From Acanthornis magna (Eukaryota > Chordata > Aves > Passeriformes > Acanthizidae): 64,000 nucleotides of DNA. Positions 24,218-38,055 of the stretch are shown piece by piece. The translations under genes and the position numbers were made by a program. The notes under the pieces are model-generated. The model did not search any database. It worked only from the letters and a program-made list of their open reading frames with translations, and had not been told where the DNA came from. Position 1 is the stretch's first letter; every line of letters begins with the position of its first letter. The stretch covers positions 1 through 64,000 of the forward strand of contig JAWUZG010001081.1 of NCBI GenBank assembly GCA_036785705.1, read 5' to 3'.

Positions 24218-27200
24218 CTTTGGCAGCCTGGAGATGGCTGGAGTGTGGCCAGGGGGCAAGTGTGAGTGTCAGGGACTTGCCAGGTCTTGAGGAGGATGGA
24301 GGGTGTAGGGATGTCCCCATGGAGCCCCTGTGAGTGCCTGTGAGCTGGCGGCACCTTAGCAGCGTGAGACTGGTGGGCTGTCAGCCCTGAGAGGCTGTTG
24401 AAGGCCGTGATCTCGGTGCAGAGAGGTTTGTCAAATGGGAGACTCGTGGGATGTCCGTATGGAGCCGCTGGGGTTGTGTGTGCCCTCAGTGTTCTTGAGG
24501 AGCCTCGAGAGCCCTGGGATGGCCCCGTGGAAGCGCAGGGAGTGGCTGTGACACAGCAGCGGTGCCTGATGTGATGAAAGGGCCCTGGGATGTCAGCTTG
24601 GAATGGCTGTGAGTGCCTGAGAGCACACGTCTGTCTCTCATGGCCGGAGAGCTGTGGCAGGTGCCCATGGTAGGTGTGTGAGTGCAGGTGAGCTCAGGGC
24701 TCTGCAGAAGGCTGTAGGCCTGTGGGCTGTGAGGCTGGAAGGCCTGGGAGTGCTTTTGAGCGGAGTGCTGTGTAGCAGTCGGGAGCCGCCTGGGAGGTTG
24801 TAGCAGGATGCTTTGGGCCGGCTGCTTTGCCTTGGAACGTGGTGCAGGCACTTGGAGCATGTGCTATTTGCAAATGTCTCCAGGTGTCTTTCAGAGGGCC
24901 ACCGTGTGTTGTTTTGGTGTTGAATTCTGCTGAAAGTCGTTCTGGCAAGGAAGCCTGCATGAAGGTGCTGCTAGTGAGGCAAAGATTTGGCAGATGAGCT
25001 GCTGCTGGGAGTTGCAGGCGTCTGCCTGACAGTCAGTCCCTTGAGAATGTCAATGTGCAGTCAGTCCCCTTTCCTAGGGGAGGTTTTTCTAGCGTGTTCC
25101 TCCTTGGAGTGTGTGAGGGCTCGTGCTGGGGAAGTGGACAGCAAGCAAGGGCACTCTTGGTGGTGAAGGGAGAGAGAGCTGCCCAGGAGTGTTGGTGTGG
25201 TGAGTTCCATGGAGCTCTACTTGGGAATTGGGTTTTTTTGCTTGCTGTAAGATATGACTGCTTTCCTATTGTTTTCATCGAGTGCACTCCATTGTAGTCT
25301 GTGTAGCCTCCCAGGAGCAGGTTTAGCTTTTCTATGGAGTGGTCAGTAATTGGGATTGAGTTGTTTGTGTTGAATCATTTGTGTTAGGGAAGACCTGCTT
25401 TTCTAGGAATAGATCAGATGGGCCATTTGTAAGTGCTGCGGGACAGAGTTACTTAAAGCAGGGACAGTGTGAGGCTGGGATTGGATGCAGCCGCCGCCAA
25501 GGCTCGTGTCTCTGAGAAGGAGTTGAGAAAGCCAAGGGCTGCTCTCTGGCCCTCGTGACTCAGTGGCCAGGCTGCTCTGGGAGGCTTTGTGTGAATCTGC
25601 CAGCACAGCAGCGAGAGATGTCCCCGAGGAGCTTGTGTGAGTGCAGGTGAGATCAGAGCTCTTGAGCAGCCTGGAGAGCCTGGGGATGTGGCCATGGAGC
25701 CGCCAGGATATCTGGTGACCTCGGGGTTCCTATGAGCAGAGGGAGCACTAAGATGTGCCCATGGCACCTGTGTAAGTGCCTGTGGCTGAAGGCCTCTTTT
25801 GCAGCCTGGAGAGCCTTGGCATGTGGCCATGAAGCCACAGTGCGTGTCTGTGACATCAGAGCGCTTTGGCAGCATGGAAAGGCCTGGAATGGCTGCAGGG
25901 GCCAGAGGTGAGTGCCTGTGACATCACAGCTGTCCAGCAGCAGGGAGAGGGAGGGAATGTCACAGGCGATGCCCTGTGAGTTGCTGTGACAGCGTGGCTC
26001 CTTAGCAGCGTGCAGATTGCCGGGATGTTACCCTTGAGGCCCTGGCATTGCCCTTGTCGTGTGTGTTCTTTAGGAAGATAGAGAGAGCCGTGGCATGTCC
26101 CCCTGGAAGTGCAGGGAGTGGCAGTTGCAAAAGAGCTCCTTAGCACTTAGAGACAGGTGGGATGTCCCCATGGAGGCACTGTGAGAGCCCGTGACCTCAG
26201 AGGTCTTTGGAAGGTGAGAGAGCCGCGGGATGCCATGGGATGTGAGCATGGGGAGCCTGTGGGCAGGTGTGATCTCCCTGCTTGTGCTGGTGCATCCCCC
26301 CCTGGCCTTTTTTCAGGCTGCAGCATGATATGAGCAATGGTGCTGAGGCCTTGGCCTTGAGGAAGGCAGCGGGGCTGAGGTGCTGTGGAGCTTCTGAGAA
26401 AGGCTGTGTGCTGCCAGGAAGTGCTTTGTTCTAAGGTGCTCCTGCTTTTTTTGCTTGTTGAACAGACTTTGAAATTAGTTTTTGCCTGGATGGCATCACA
26501 TTGGTGTTGTCCCGCGTTCAGGGAAAGCTGCCGATGAGAAGTGGGGCCAGGCTGAAGGCTTGTTGTGACGAAAGGCCATGCCTTGGGGCCCTGTAAGCAG
26601 GGGTGCCAAAGGAGGCCCTGGCAGCTGTGCTGGGCCGCAGCAGCGGTGAGCAGCAAAGTCCCTGTGCGTGGGGCCTCTGCCAGCCGGCAGCTGTCCCGTT
26701 TGCTGCACTCGGGGGATGCGCGAAGGAGCACGGCTCCTGGGCCCCCCATCCTGCCGCTCCCGGAGGCCTCAGCCTTTGGCCGCTGAGAAGATGGCAAGGC
26801 ACGTGAGAGGAGTATTTCAGTAGCTTGGAGGGGAATTTTGCCTCGTAGAGCCTCTTTGTGTGCTTGTGGGAGTGCAGGTGTGCATGCGCTGTCTGCAATG
26901 TGGGAGAGGGGCTGCTCTGGTGGATTCAGAAGTGCTTTAGGTTTGTGCCTAAGTTAGGTCTCGAAGTTCCTGCAGTGCTATGGTAAGGGCTGTGTGGATC
27001 GTTTGCTGAGGTCTTGGGTTTCAGCTCAGTTCTAAGTGAAGTGTTGTGTAGTTGAAGTCCAGTTCAGTTGCAATGCCCTTAAGTGCTGTTGCTGCCCTAA
27101 GTTGTTGATTTGAATTTGGATTATCAAGTGAAATGTTGCTCAAGTTGAAGTGCTCCTAAGGGAAGTGCTCTTGAGCCTTTGAGCCATGTTCTTCTTATCC

Positions 27201-27677
27201 TGAGCCTTTGTCTTCTTTAGAGACACAGCCTCACACATACGGACAGACAGACAGACATAGATAATTTGGGTTTGATTTCATTTTGGATTGATTGAGTCTG
27301 GATTTTTGTTTGTTGCTTTTCCTCGCTGTGCTTTGAGCATGGTGTAAGTAGTAGAGTGAAGCTTGGCAAGGAAGCTTGTCCTGCTGTGGCTTTTCCATGA
27401 ATTCTTTCTTTGCCGATAGTTTTCCTATGATTCTTGGAGTGATGTGCAAGTGCCTGTGCCATCACATGTCTTTAGCAGCGTGGAGCCACCTGGGATGTCA
27501 GCAGCGAGGTGCTGTGAGTGAGTGCCTGTGACACCAGGGCTTCTGGGCAGCGTGCGGACTCGTGGCGTGTGCCTATGGCTGTCCTGGGACGGCCTGTGAG
27601 CTCAGTGTTCTTTTGAAAGCTGGATAGCTGTGGCGTGTCCCCAGGGAGTTCCTGTGACAAGATGTGACCTCGTGGCT
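24218..27677 (+). repeat. Unit 8 (type B), 3460 bp
   Basis: Shares C685 (gccaccgtg) with unit 9 only. Lacks A2016, present in neighbours 6, 7 and 9. Private G-to-C changes at 24628 and 26660. G27001 turns ggatcc into ggatcg, a change shared only with unit 12, four units away. Confidence 0.97.
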
Positions 27678-30600
27678 CTTTGGCAGCCTGGAGATGGCTG
27701 GAGTGTGGCCAGGGGGCAAGTGTGAGTGTCAGGGACTTGCCAGGTCTTGAGGAGGATGGAGGGTGTAGGGATGTCCCCATGGAGCCCCTGTGAGTGCCTG
27801 TGAGCTGGCGGCACCTTAGCAGCGTGAGACTGGTGGGCTGTCAGCCCTGAGAGGCTGTTGAAGGCCGTGATCTCGGTGCAGAGAGGTTTGTCAAATGGGA
27901 GACTCGTGGGATGTCCGTATGGAGCCGCTGGGGTTGTGTGTGCCCTCAGTGTTCTTGAGGAGCCTCGAGAGCCCTGGGATGGCCCCGTGGAAGCGCAGGG
28001 AGTGGCTGTGACACAGCAGCGGTGCCTGATGTGATGAAAGGGCCCTGGGATGTCAGCTTGGAATGGCTGTGAGTGCCTGAGAGCACAGGTCTGTCTCTCA
28101 TGGCCGGAGAGCTGTGGCAGGTGCCCATGGTAGGTGTGTGAGTGCAGGTGAGCTCAGGGCTCTGCAGAAGGCTGTAGGCCTGTGGGCTGTGAGGCTGGAA
28201 GGCCTGGGAGTGCTTTTGAGCGGAGTGCTGTGTAGCAGTCGGGAGCCGCCTGGGAGGTTGTAGCAGGATGCTTTGGGCCGGCTGCTTTGCCTTGGAACGT
28301 GGTGCAGGCACTTGGAGCATGTGCTATTTGCAAATGTCTCCACGTGTCTTTCAGAGGGCCACCGTGTGTTGTTTTGGTGTTGAATTCTGCTGAAAGTCGT
28401 TCTGGCAAGGAAGCCTGCATGAAGGTGCTGCTAGTGAGGCAAAGATTTGGCAGATGAGCTGCTGCTGGGAGTTGCAGGCGTCTGCCTGACAGTCAGTCCC
28501 TTGAGAATGTCAATGTGCAGTCAGTCCCCTTTCCTAGGGGAGGTTTTTCTAGCGTGTTCCTCCTTGGAGTGTGTGAGGGCTCGTGCTGGGGAAGTGGACA
28601 GCAAGCAAGGGCACTCTTGGTGGTGAAGGGAGAGAGAGCTGCCCAGGAGTGTTGGTGTGGTGAGTTCCATGGAGCTCTACTTGGGAATTGGGTTTTTTTG
28701 CTTGCTGTAAGATATGACTGCTTTCCTATTGTTTTCATCGAGTGCACTCCATTGTAGTCTGTGTAGCCTCCCAGGAGCAGGTTTAGCTTTTCTATGGAGT
28801 GGTCAGTAATTGGGATTGAGTTGTTTGTGTTGAATCATTTGTGTTAGGGAAGACCTGCTTTTCTAGGAATAGATCAGATGGGCCATTTGTAAGTGCTGCG
28901 GGACAGAGTTACTTAAAGCAGGGACAGTGTGAGGCTGGGATTGGATGCAGCCGCCGCCAAGGCTCGTGTCTCTGAGAAGGAGTTGAGAAAGCCAAGGGCT
29001 GCTCTCTGGCCCTCGTGACTCAGTGGCCAGGCTGCTCTGGGAGGCTTTGTGTGAATCTGCCAGCACAGCAGCGAGAGATGTCCCCGAGGAGCTTGTGTGA
29101 GTGCAGGTGAGATCAGAGCTCTTGAGCAGCCTGGAGAGCCTGGGGATGTGGCCATGGAGCCGCCAGGATATCTGGTGACCTCGGGGTTCCTATGAGCAGA
29201 GGGAGCACTAAGATGTGCCCATGGCACCTGTGTAAGTGCCTGTGGCTGAAGGCCTCTTTTGCAGCCTGGAGAGCCTTGGCATGTGGCCATGAAGCCACAG
29301 TGCGTGTCTGTGACATCAGAGCGCTTTGGCAGCATGGAAAGGCCTGGAATGGCTGCAGGGGCCAGAGGTGAGTGCCTGTGACATCACAGCTGTCCAGCAG
29401 CAGGGAGAGGGAGGGAATGTCACAGGCGATGCCCTGTGAGTTGCTGTGACAGCGTGGCTCCTTAGCAGCGTGCAGATTGCCGGGATGTTACCCTTGAGGC
29501 CCTGGCATTGCCCTTGTCGTGTGTGTTCTTTAGGAAGATAGAGAGAGCCGTGGCATGTCCCCCTGGAAGTGCAGGGAGTGGCAGTTGCAAAAGAGCTCCT
29601 TAGCACTTAGAGACAGGTGGGATGTCCCCATGGAGGCACTGTGAGAGCCCGTGACCTCAGAGGTCTTTGGAAGGTGAGAGAGCCGCGGGATGACATGGGA
29701 TGTGAGCATGGGGAGCCTGTGGGCAGGTGTGATCTCCCTGCTTGTGCTGGTGCATCCCCCCCTGGCCTTTTTTCAGGCTGCAGCATGATATGAGCAATGG
29801 TGCTGAGGCCTTGGCCTTGAGGAAGGCAGCGGGGCTGAGGTGCTGTGGAGCTTCTGAGAAAGGCTGTGTGCTGCCAGGAAGTGCTTTGTTCTAAGGTGCT
29901 CCTGCTTTTTTTGCTTGTTGAACAGACTTTGAAATTAGTTTTTGCCTGGATGGCATCACATTGGTGTTGTCCCGCGTTCAGGGAAAGCTGCCGATGAGAA
30001 GTGGGGCCAGGCTGAAGGCTTGTTGTGACGAAAGGCCATGCCTTGGGGCCCTGTAAGCAGGGGTGCCAAAGGAGGCCCTGGCAGCTGTGCTGGGCCGCAG
30101 CAGCGGTGAGCAGCAAAGTGCCTGTGCGTGGGGCCTCTGCCAGCCGGCAGCTGTCCCGTTTGCTGCACTCGGGGGATGCGCGAAGGAGCACGGCTCCTGG
30201 GCCCCCCATCCTGCCGCTCCCGGAGGCCTCAGCCTTTGGCCGCTGAGAAGATGGCAAGGCACGTGAGAGGAGTATTTCAGTAGCTTGGAGGGGAATTTTG
30301 CCTCGTAGAGCCTCTTTGTGTGCTTGTGGGAGTGCAGGTGTGCATGCGCTGTCTGCAATGTGGGAGAGGGGCTGCTCTGGTGGATTCAGAAGTGCTTTAG
30401 GTTTGTGCCTAAGTTAGGTCTCGAAGTTCCTGCAGTGCTATGGTAAGGGCTGTGTGGATCCTTTGCTGAGGTCTTGGGTTTCAGCTCAGTTCTAAGTGAA
30501 GTGTTGTGTAGTTGAAGTCCAGTTCAGTTGCAATGCCCTTAAGTGCTGTTGCTGCCCTAAGTTGTTGATTTGAATTTGGATTATCAAGTGAAATGTTGCT

Positions 30601-31137
30601 CAAGTTGAAGTGCTCCTAAGGGAAGTGCTCTTGAGCCTTTGAGCCATGTTCTTCTTATCCTGAGCCTTTGTCTTCTTTAGAGACACAGCCTCACACATAC
30701 GGACAGACAGACAGACATAGATAATTTGGGTTTGATTTCATTTTGGATTGATTGAGTCTGGATTTTTGTTTGTTGCTTTTCCTCGCTGTGCTTTGAGCAT
30801 GGTGTAAGTAGTAGAGTGAAGCTTGGCAAGGAAGCTTGTCCTGCTGTGGCTTTTCCATGAATTCTTTCTTTGCCGATAGTTTTCCTATGATTCTTGGAGT
30901 GATGTGCAAGTGCCTGTGCCATCACATGTCTTTAGCAGCGTGGAGCCACCTGGGATGTCAGCAGCGAGGTGCTGTGAGTGAGTGCCTGTGACACCAGGGC
31001 TTCTGGGCAGCGTGCGGACTCGTGGCGTGTGCCTATGGCTGTCCTGGGACGGCCTGTGAGCTCAGTGTTCTTTTGAAAGCTGGATAGCTGTGGCGTGTCC
31101 CCAGGGAGTTCCTGTGACAAGATGTGACCTCGTGGCT
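27678..31137 (+). repeat. Unit 9 (type B), 3460 bp
   Basis: Left part matches unit 8 (C685, A830). The core carries A2016 like units 6 and 7. Private G-to-C change at 28343. This is consistent with an exchange point between the linker-1 and core regions. Confidence 0.97.
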
Positions 31138-34100
31138 CTTTGGCAGCCTGGAGATGGCTGGAGTGTGGCCAGGGGGCAAGTGTGAGTGTCAGGGACTTGC
31201 CAGGTCTTGAGGAGGATGGAGGGTGTAGGGATGTCCCCATGGAGCCCCTGTGAGTGCCTGTGAGCTGGCGGCACCTTAGCAGCGTGAGACTGGTGGGCTG
31301 TCAGCCCTGAGAGGCTGTTGAAGGCCGTGATCTCGGTGCAGAGAGGTTTGTCAAATGGGAGACTCGTGGGATGTCCGTATGGAGCCGCTGGGGTTGTGTG
31401 TGCCCTCAGTGTTCTTGAGGAGCCTCGAGAGCCCTGGGATGGCCCCGTGGAAGCGCAGGGAGTGGCTGTGACACAGCAGCGGTGCCTGATGTGATGAAAG
31501 GGCCCTGGGATGTCAGCTTGGAATGGCTGTGAGTGCCTGAGAGCACAGGTCTGTCTCTCATGGCCGGAGAGCTGTGGCAGGTGCCCATGGTAGGTGTGTG
31601 AGTGCAGGTGAGCTCAGGGCTCTGCAGAAGGCTGTAGGCCTGTGGGCTGTGAGGCTGGAAGGCCTGGGAGTGCTTTTGAGCGGAGTGCTGTGTAGCAGTC
31701 GGGAGCCGCCTGGGAGGTTGTAGCAGGATGCTTTGGGCCGGCTGCTTTGCCTTGGAACGTGGTGCAGGCACTTGGAGCATGTGCTATTTGCAAATGTCTC
31801 CAGGTGTCTTTCAGAGGGCCAGCGTGTGTTGTTTTGGTGTTGAATTCTGCTGAAAGTCGTTCTGGCAAGGAAGCCTGCATGAAGGTGCTGCTAGTGAGGC
31901 AAAGATTTGGCAGATGAGCTGCTGCTGGGAGTTGCAGGCGTCTGCCTGACAGTCAGTCCCTTGAGAATGTCAATGTGCAGTCAGTCCCCTTTCCTAGGGG
32001 AGGTTTTTCTAGCGTGTTCCTCCTTGGAGTGTGTGAGGGCTCGTGCTGGGGAAGTGGACAGCAAGCAAGGGCACTCTTGGTGGTGAAGGGAGAGAGAGCT
32101 GCCCAGGAGTGTTGGTGTGGTGAGTTCCATGGAGCTCTACTTGGGAATTGGGTTTTTTTGCTTGCTGTAAGATATGACTGCTTTCCTATTGTTTTCATCG
32201 AGTGCACTCCATTGTAGTCTGTGTAGCCTCCCAGGAGCAGGTTTAGCTTTTCTATGGAGTGGTCAGTAATTGGGATTGAGTTGTTTGTGTTGAATCATTT
32301 GTGTTAGGGAAGACCTGCTTTTCTAGGAATAGATCAGATGGGCCATTTGTAAGTGCTGCGGGACAGAGTTACTTAAAGCAGGGACAGTGTGAGGCTGGGA
32401 TTGGATGCAGCCGCCGCCAAGGCTCGTGTCTCTGAGAAGGAGTTGAGAAAGCCAAGGGCTGCTCTCTGGCCCTCGTGACTCAGTGGCCAGGCTGCTCTGG
32501 GAGGCTTTGTGTGAATCTGCCAGCACAGCAGCGAGAGATGTCCCCGAGGAGCTTGTGTGAGTGCAGGTGAGATCAGAGCTCTTGAGCAGCCTGGAGAGCC
32601 TGGGGATGTGGCCATGGAGCCGCCAGGATATCTGGTGACCTCGGGGTTCCTATGAGCAGAGGGAGCACTAAGATGTGCCCATGGCACCTGTGTAAGTGCC
32701 TGTGGCTGAAGGCCTCTTTTGCAGCCTGGAGAGCCTTGGCATGTGGCCATGAAGCCACAGTGCGTGTCTGTGACATCAGAGCGCTTTGGCAGCATGGAAA
32801 GGCCTGGAATGGCTGCAGGGGCCAGAGGTGAGTGCCTGTGACATCACAGCTGTCCAGCAGCAGGGAGAGGGAGGGAATGTCACAGGCCATGCCCTGTGAG
32901 TTGCTGTGACAGCGTGGCTCCTTAGCAGCGTGCAGATTGCCGGGATGTTACCCTTGAGGCCCTGGCATTGCCCTTGTCGTGTGTGTTCTTTAGGAACATA
33001 GAGAGAGCCGTGGCATGTCCCCCTGGAAGTGCAGGGAGTGGCAGTTGCAAAAGAGCTCCTTAGCACTTAGAGACAGGTGGGATGTCCCCATGGAGGCACT
33101 GTGAGAGCCCGTGACCTCAGAGGTCTTTGGAAGGTGAGAGAGCCGCGGGATGCCATGGGATGTGAGCATGGGGAGCCTGTGGGCAGGTGTGATCTCCCTG
33201 CTTGTGCTGGTGCATCCCCCCCTGGCCTTTTTTCAGGCTGCAGCATGATATGAGCAATGGTGCTGAGGCCTTGGCCTTGAGGAAGGCAGCGGGGCTGAGG
33301 TGCTGTGGAGCTTCTGAGAAATGCTGTGTGCTGCCAGGAAGTGCTGTGTTCTAAGGTGCTCCTGCTTTTTTTGCCTGTTGAACAGACTTTGAAATTAGTT
33401 TTTGCCTGGATGGCATCACATTGGTGTTGTCCCGCGTTCAGGGAAAGCTGCCGATGAGAAGTGGGGCCAGGCTGAAGGCTTGTTGTGACGAAAGGCCATG
33501 CCTTGGGGCCCTGTAAGCAGGGGTGCCAAAGGAGGCCCTGGCTGCTGTGCTGGGCCGCAGCAGCGGTGAGCAGCAAAGTGCCTGTGCGTGGGGCCTCTGC
33601 CAGCCGGCAACTGTCCCGTTTGCTGCACTCGGGGGATGCGCGAAGGAGCACGGCTCCTGGGCCCCCCATCCTGCCGCTCCCGGAGGCCTCAGCCTTTGGC
33701 CGCTGAGAAGATGGCAAGGCACGTGAGAGGAGTATTTCAGTAGCTTGGAGGGGAATTTTGCCTCGTAGAGCCTCTTTGTGTGCTTGTGGGAGTGCAGGTG
33801 TGCATGCGCTGTCTGCAATGTGGGAGAGGGGCTGCTCTGGTGGATTCAGAAGTGCTTTAGGTTTGTGCCTAAGTTAGGTCTCGAAGTTCCTGCAGTGCTA
33901 TGGTAAGGGCTGTGTGGATCCTTTGCTGAGGTCTTGGGTTTCAGCTCAGTTCTAAGTGAAGTGTTGTGTAGTTGAAGTCCAGTTCAGTTGCAATGCCCTT
34001 AAGTGCTGTTGCTGCCCTAAGTTGTTGATTTGAATTTGGATTATCAAGTGAAATGTTGCTCAAGTTGAAGTGCTCCTAAGGGAAGTGCTCTTGAGCCTTT

Positions 34101-34596
34101 GAGCCATGTTCTTCTTATCCTGAGCCTTTGTCTTCTTTAGAGACACAGCCTCACACACACGGACAGACAGACAGACATAGATAATTTGGGTTTGATTTCA
34201 TTTTGGATTGATTGACTCTGGATTTTTGTTTGTTGCTTTTCCTCGCTGTGCTTTGAGCATGGTGTAAGTAGTAGAGTGAAGCTTGGCAAGGAAGCTTGTC
34301 CTGCTGTGGCTTTTCCATGAATTCTTTCTTTGCCGATAGTTTTCCTATGATTCTTGGAGTGATGTGCAAGTGCCTGTGCCATCACATGTCTTTAGCAGCG
34401 TGGAGCCACCTGGGATGTCAGCAGCGAGGTGCTGTGAGTGAGTGCCTGTGACACCAGGGCTTCTGGGCAGCATGCGGACTCGTGGCGTGTGCCTATGGCT
34501 GTCCTGGGACGGCCTGTGAGCTCAGTGTTCTTTTGAAAGCTGGATAGCTGTGGCGTGTCCCCAGGGAGTTCTGTGACAAGATGTGACCTCGTGGCT
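31138..34596 (+). repeat. Unit 10 (type C), 3459 bp
   Basis: Type C core with C1750 (aggccatg), aaca at 1859, T2185 and A2473. T33543 (ggctgctg for ggcagctg) is found only here and in unit 14. Shares C3079 and A3335 with units 4 and 11. No extra C near the end. Confidence 0.97.
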
Positions 34597-37500
34597 CTTT
34601 GGCAGCCTGGAGATGGCTGGAGTGTGGCCAGGGGGCAAGTGTGAGTGTCAGGGACTTGCCAGGTCTTGAGGAGGATGGAGGGTGTAGGGATGTCCCCATG
34701 GAGCCCCTGTGAGTGCCTGTGAGCTGGCGGCACCTTAGCAGCGTGAGACTGGTGGGCTGTCAGCCCTGAGAGGCTGTTGAAGGCCGTGATCTCGGTGCAG
34801 AGAGGTTTGTCAAATGGGAGACTCGTGGGATGTCCGTATGGAGCCGCTGGGGTTGTGTGTGCCCTCAGTGTTCTTGAGGAGCCTCGAGAGCCCTGGGATG
34901 GCCCCGTGGAAGCGCAGGGAGTGGCTGTGACACAGCAGCGGTGCCTGATGTGATGAAAGGGCCCTGGGATGTCAGCTTGGAATGGCTGTGAGTGCCTGAG
35001 AGCACAGGTCTGTCTCTCATGGCCGGAGAGCTGTGGCAGGTGCCCATGGTAGGTGTGTGAGTGCAGGTGAGCTCAGGGCTCTGCAGAAGGCTGTAGGCCT
35101 GTGGGCTGTGAGGCTGGAAGGCCTGGGAGTGCTTTTGAGCGGAGTGCTGTGTAGCAGTCGGGAGCCGCCTGGGAGGTTGTAGCAGGATGCTTTGGGCCGG
35201 CTGCTTTGCCTTGGAACGTGGTGCAGGCACTTGGAGCATGTGCTATTTGCAAATGTCTCCAGGTGTCTTTCAGAGGGCCAGCGTGTGTTGTTTTGGTGTT
35301 GAATTCTGCTGAAAGTCGTTCTGGCAAGGAAGCCTGCATGAAGGTGCTGCTAGTGAGGCAAAGATTTGGCAGATGAGCTGCTGCTGGGAGTTGCAGGCGT
35401 CTGCCTGACAGTCAGTCCCTTGAGAATGTCAATGTGCAGTCAGTCCCCTTTCCTAGGGGAGGTTTTTCTAGCGTGTTCCTCCTTGGAGTGTGTGAGGGCT
35501 CGTGCTGGGGAAGTGGACAGCAAGCAAGGGCACTCTTGGTGGTGAAGGGAGAGAGAGCTGCCCAGGAGTGTTGGTGTGGTGAGTTCCATGGAGCTCTACT
35601 TGGGAATTGGGTTTTTTTGCTTGCTGTAAGATATGACTGCTTTCCTATTGTTTTCATCGAGTGCACTCCATTGTAGTCTGTGTAGCCTCCCAGGAGCAGG
35701 TTTAGCTTTTCTATGGAGTGGTCAGTAATTGGGATTGAGTTGTTTGTGTTGAATCATTTGTGTTAGGGAAGACCTGCTTTTCTAGGAATAGATCAGATGG
35801 GCCATTTGTAAGTGCTGCGGGACAGAGTTACTTAAAGCAGGGACAGTGTGAGGCTGGGATTGGATGCAGCCGCCGCCAAGGCTCGTGTCTCTGAGAAGGA
35901 GTTGAGAAAGCCAAGGGCTGCTCTCTGGCCCTCGTGACTCAGTGGCCAGGCTGCTCTGGGAGGCTTTGTGTGAATCTGCCAGCACAGCAGCGAGAGATGT
36001 CCCCGAGGAGCTTGTGTGAGTGCAGGTGAGATCAGAGCTCTTGAGCAGCCTGGAGAGCCTGGGGATGTGGCCATGGAGCCGCCAGGATATCTGGTGACCT
36101 CGGGGTTCCTATGAGCAGAGGGAGCACTAAGATGTGCCCATGGCACCTGTGTAAGTGCCTGTGGCTGAAGGCCTCTTTTGCAGCCTGGAGAGCCTTGGCA
36201 TGTCGCCATGAAGCCACAGTGCGTGTCTGTGACATCAGAGCGCTTTGGCAGCATGGAAAGGCCTGGAATGGCTGCAGGGGCCAGAGGTGAGTGCCTGTGA
36301 CATCACAGCTGTCCAGCAGCAGGGAGAGGGAGGGAATGTCACAGGCCATGCCCTGTGAGTTGCTGTGACAGCGTGGCTCCTTAGCAGCGTGCAGATTGCC
36401 GGGATGTTACCCTTGAGGCCCTGGCATTGCCCTTGTCGTGTGTGTTCTTTAGGAAGATAGAGAGAGCCGTGGCATGTCCCCCTGGAAGTGCAGGGAGTGG
36501 CAGTTGCAAAAGAGCTCCTTAGCACTTAGAGACAGGTGGGATGTCCCCATGGAGGCACTGTGAGAGCCCGTGACCTCAGAGGTCTTTGGAAGGTGAGAGA
36601 GCCGCGGGATGCCATGGGATGTGAGCATGGGGAGCCTGTGGGCAGGTGTGATCTCCCTGCTTGTGCTGGTGCATCCCCCCCTGGCCTTTTTTCAGGCTGC
36701 AGCATGATATGAGCAATGGTGCTGAGGCCTTGGCCTTGAGGAAGGCAGCGGGGCTGAGGTGCTGTGGAGCTTCTGAGAAATGCTGTGTGCTGCCAGGAAG
36801 TGCTGTGTTCTAAGGTGCTCCTGCTTTTTTTGCCTGTTGAACAGACTTTGAAATTAGTTTTTGCCTGGATGGCATCACATTGGTGTTGTCCCGCGTTCAG
36901 GGAAAGCTGCCGATGAGAAGTGGGGCCAGGCTGAAGGCTTGTTGTGACGAAAGGCCATGCCTTGGGGCCCTGTAAGCAGGGGTGCCAAAGGAGGCCCTGG
37001 CAGCTGTGCTGGGCCGCAGCAGCGGTGAGCAGCAAAGTGCCTGTGCGTGGGGCCTCTGCCAGCCGGCAACTGTCCCGTTTGCTGCACTCGGGGGATGCGC
37101 GAAGGAGCACGGCTCCTGGGCCCCCCATCCTGCCGCTCCCGGAGGCCTCAGCCTTTGGCCGCTGAGAAGATGGCAAGGCATGTGAGAGGAGTATTTCAGT
37201 AGCTTGGAGGGGAATTTTGCCTCGTAGAGCCTCTTTGTGTGCTTGTGGGAGTGCAGGTGTGCATGCGCTGTCTGCAATGTGGGAGAGGGGCTGCTCTGGT
37301 GGATTCAGAAGTGCTTTAGGTTTGTGCCTAAGTTAGGTCTCGAAGTTCCTGCAGTGCTATGGTAAGGGCTGTGTGGATCCTTTGCTGAGGTCTTGGGTTT
37401 CAGCTCAGTTCTAAGTGAAGTGTTGTGTAGTTGAAGTCCAGTTCAGTTGCAATGCCCTTAAGTGCTGTTGCTGCCCTAAGTTGTTGATTTGAATTTGGAT

Positions 37501-38055
37501 TATCAAGTGAAATGTTGCTCAAGTTGAAGTGCTCCTAAGGGAAGTGCTCTTGAGCCTTTGAGCCATGTTCTTCTTATCCTGAGCCTTTGTCTTCTTTAGA
37601 GACACAGCCTCACACACACGGACAGACAGACAGACATAGATAATTTGGGTTTGATTTCATTTTGGATTGATTGACTCTGGATTTTTGTTTGTTGCTTTTC
37701 CTCGCTGTGCTTTGAGCATGGTGTAAGTAGTAGAGTGAAGCTTGGCAAGGAAGCTTGTCCTGCTGTGGCTTTTCCATGAATTCTTTCTTTGCCGATAGTT
37801 TTCCTATGATTCTTGGAGTGATGTGCAAGTGCCTGTGCCATCACATGTCTTTAGCAGCGTGGAGCCACCTGGGATGTCAGCAGCGAGGTGCTGTGAGTGA
37901 GTGCCTGTGACACCAGGGCTTCTGGGCAGCATGCGGACTCGTGGCGTGTGCCTATGGCTGTCCTGGGACGGCCTGTGAGCTCAGTGTTCTTTTGAAAGCT
38001 GGATAGCTGTGGCGTGTCCCCAGGGAGTTCTGTGACAAGATGTGACCTCGTGGCT
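34597..38055 (+). repeat. Unit 11 (type C), 3459 bp
   Basis: Like unit 10 in the core and right end (C3079, A3335, no extra C) but with aaga at 1859 and T at 2585. Private G-to-C change at 36204 (catgtcgcc). Confidence 0.97.
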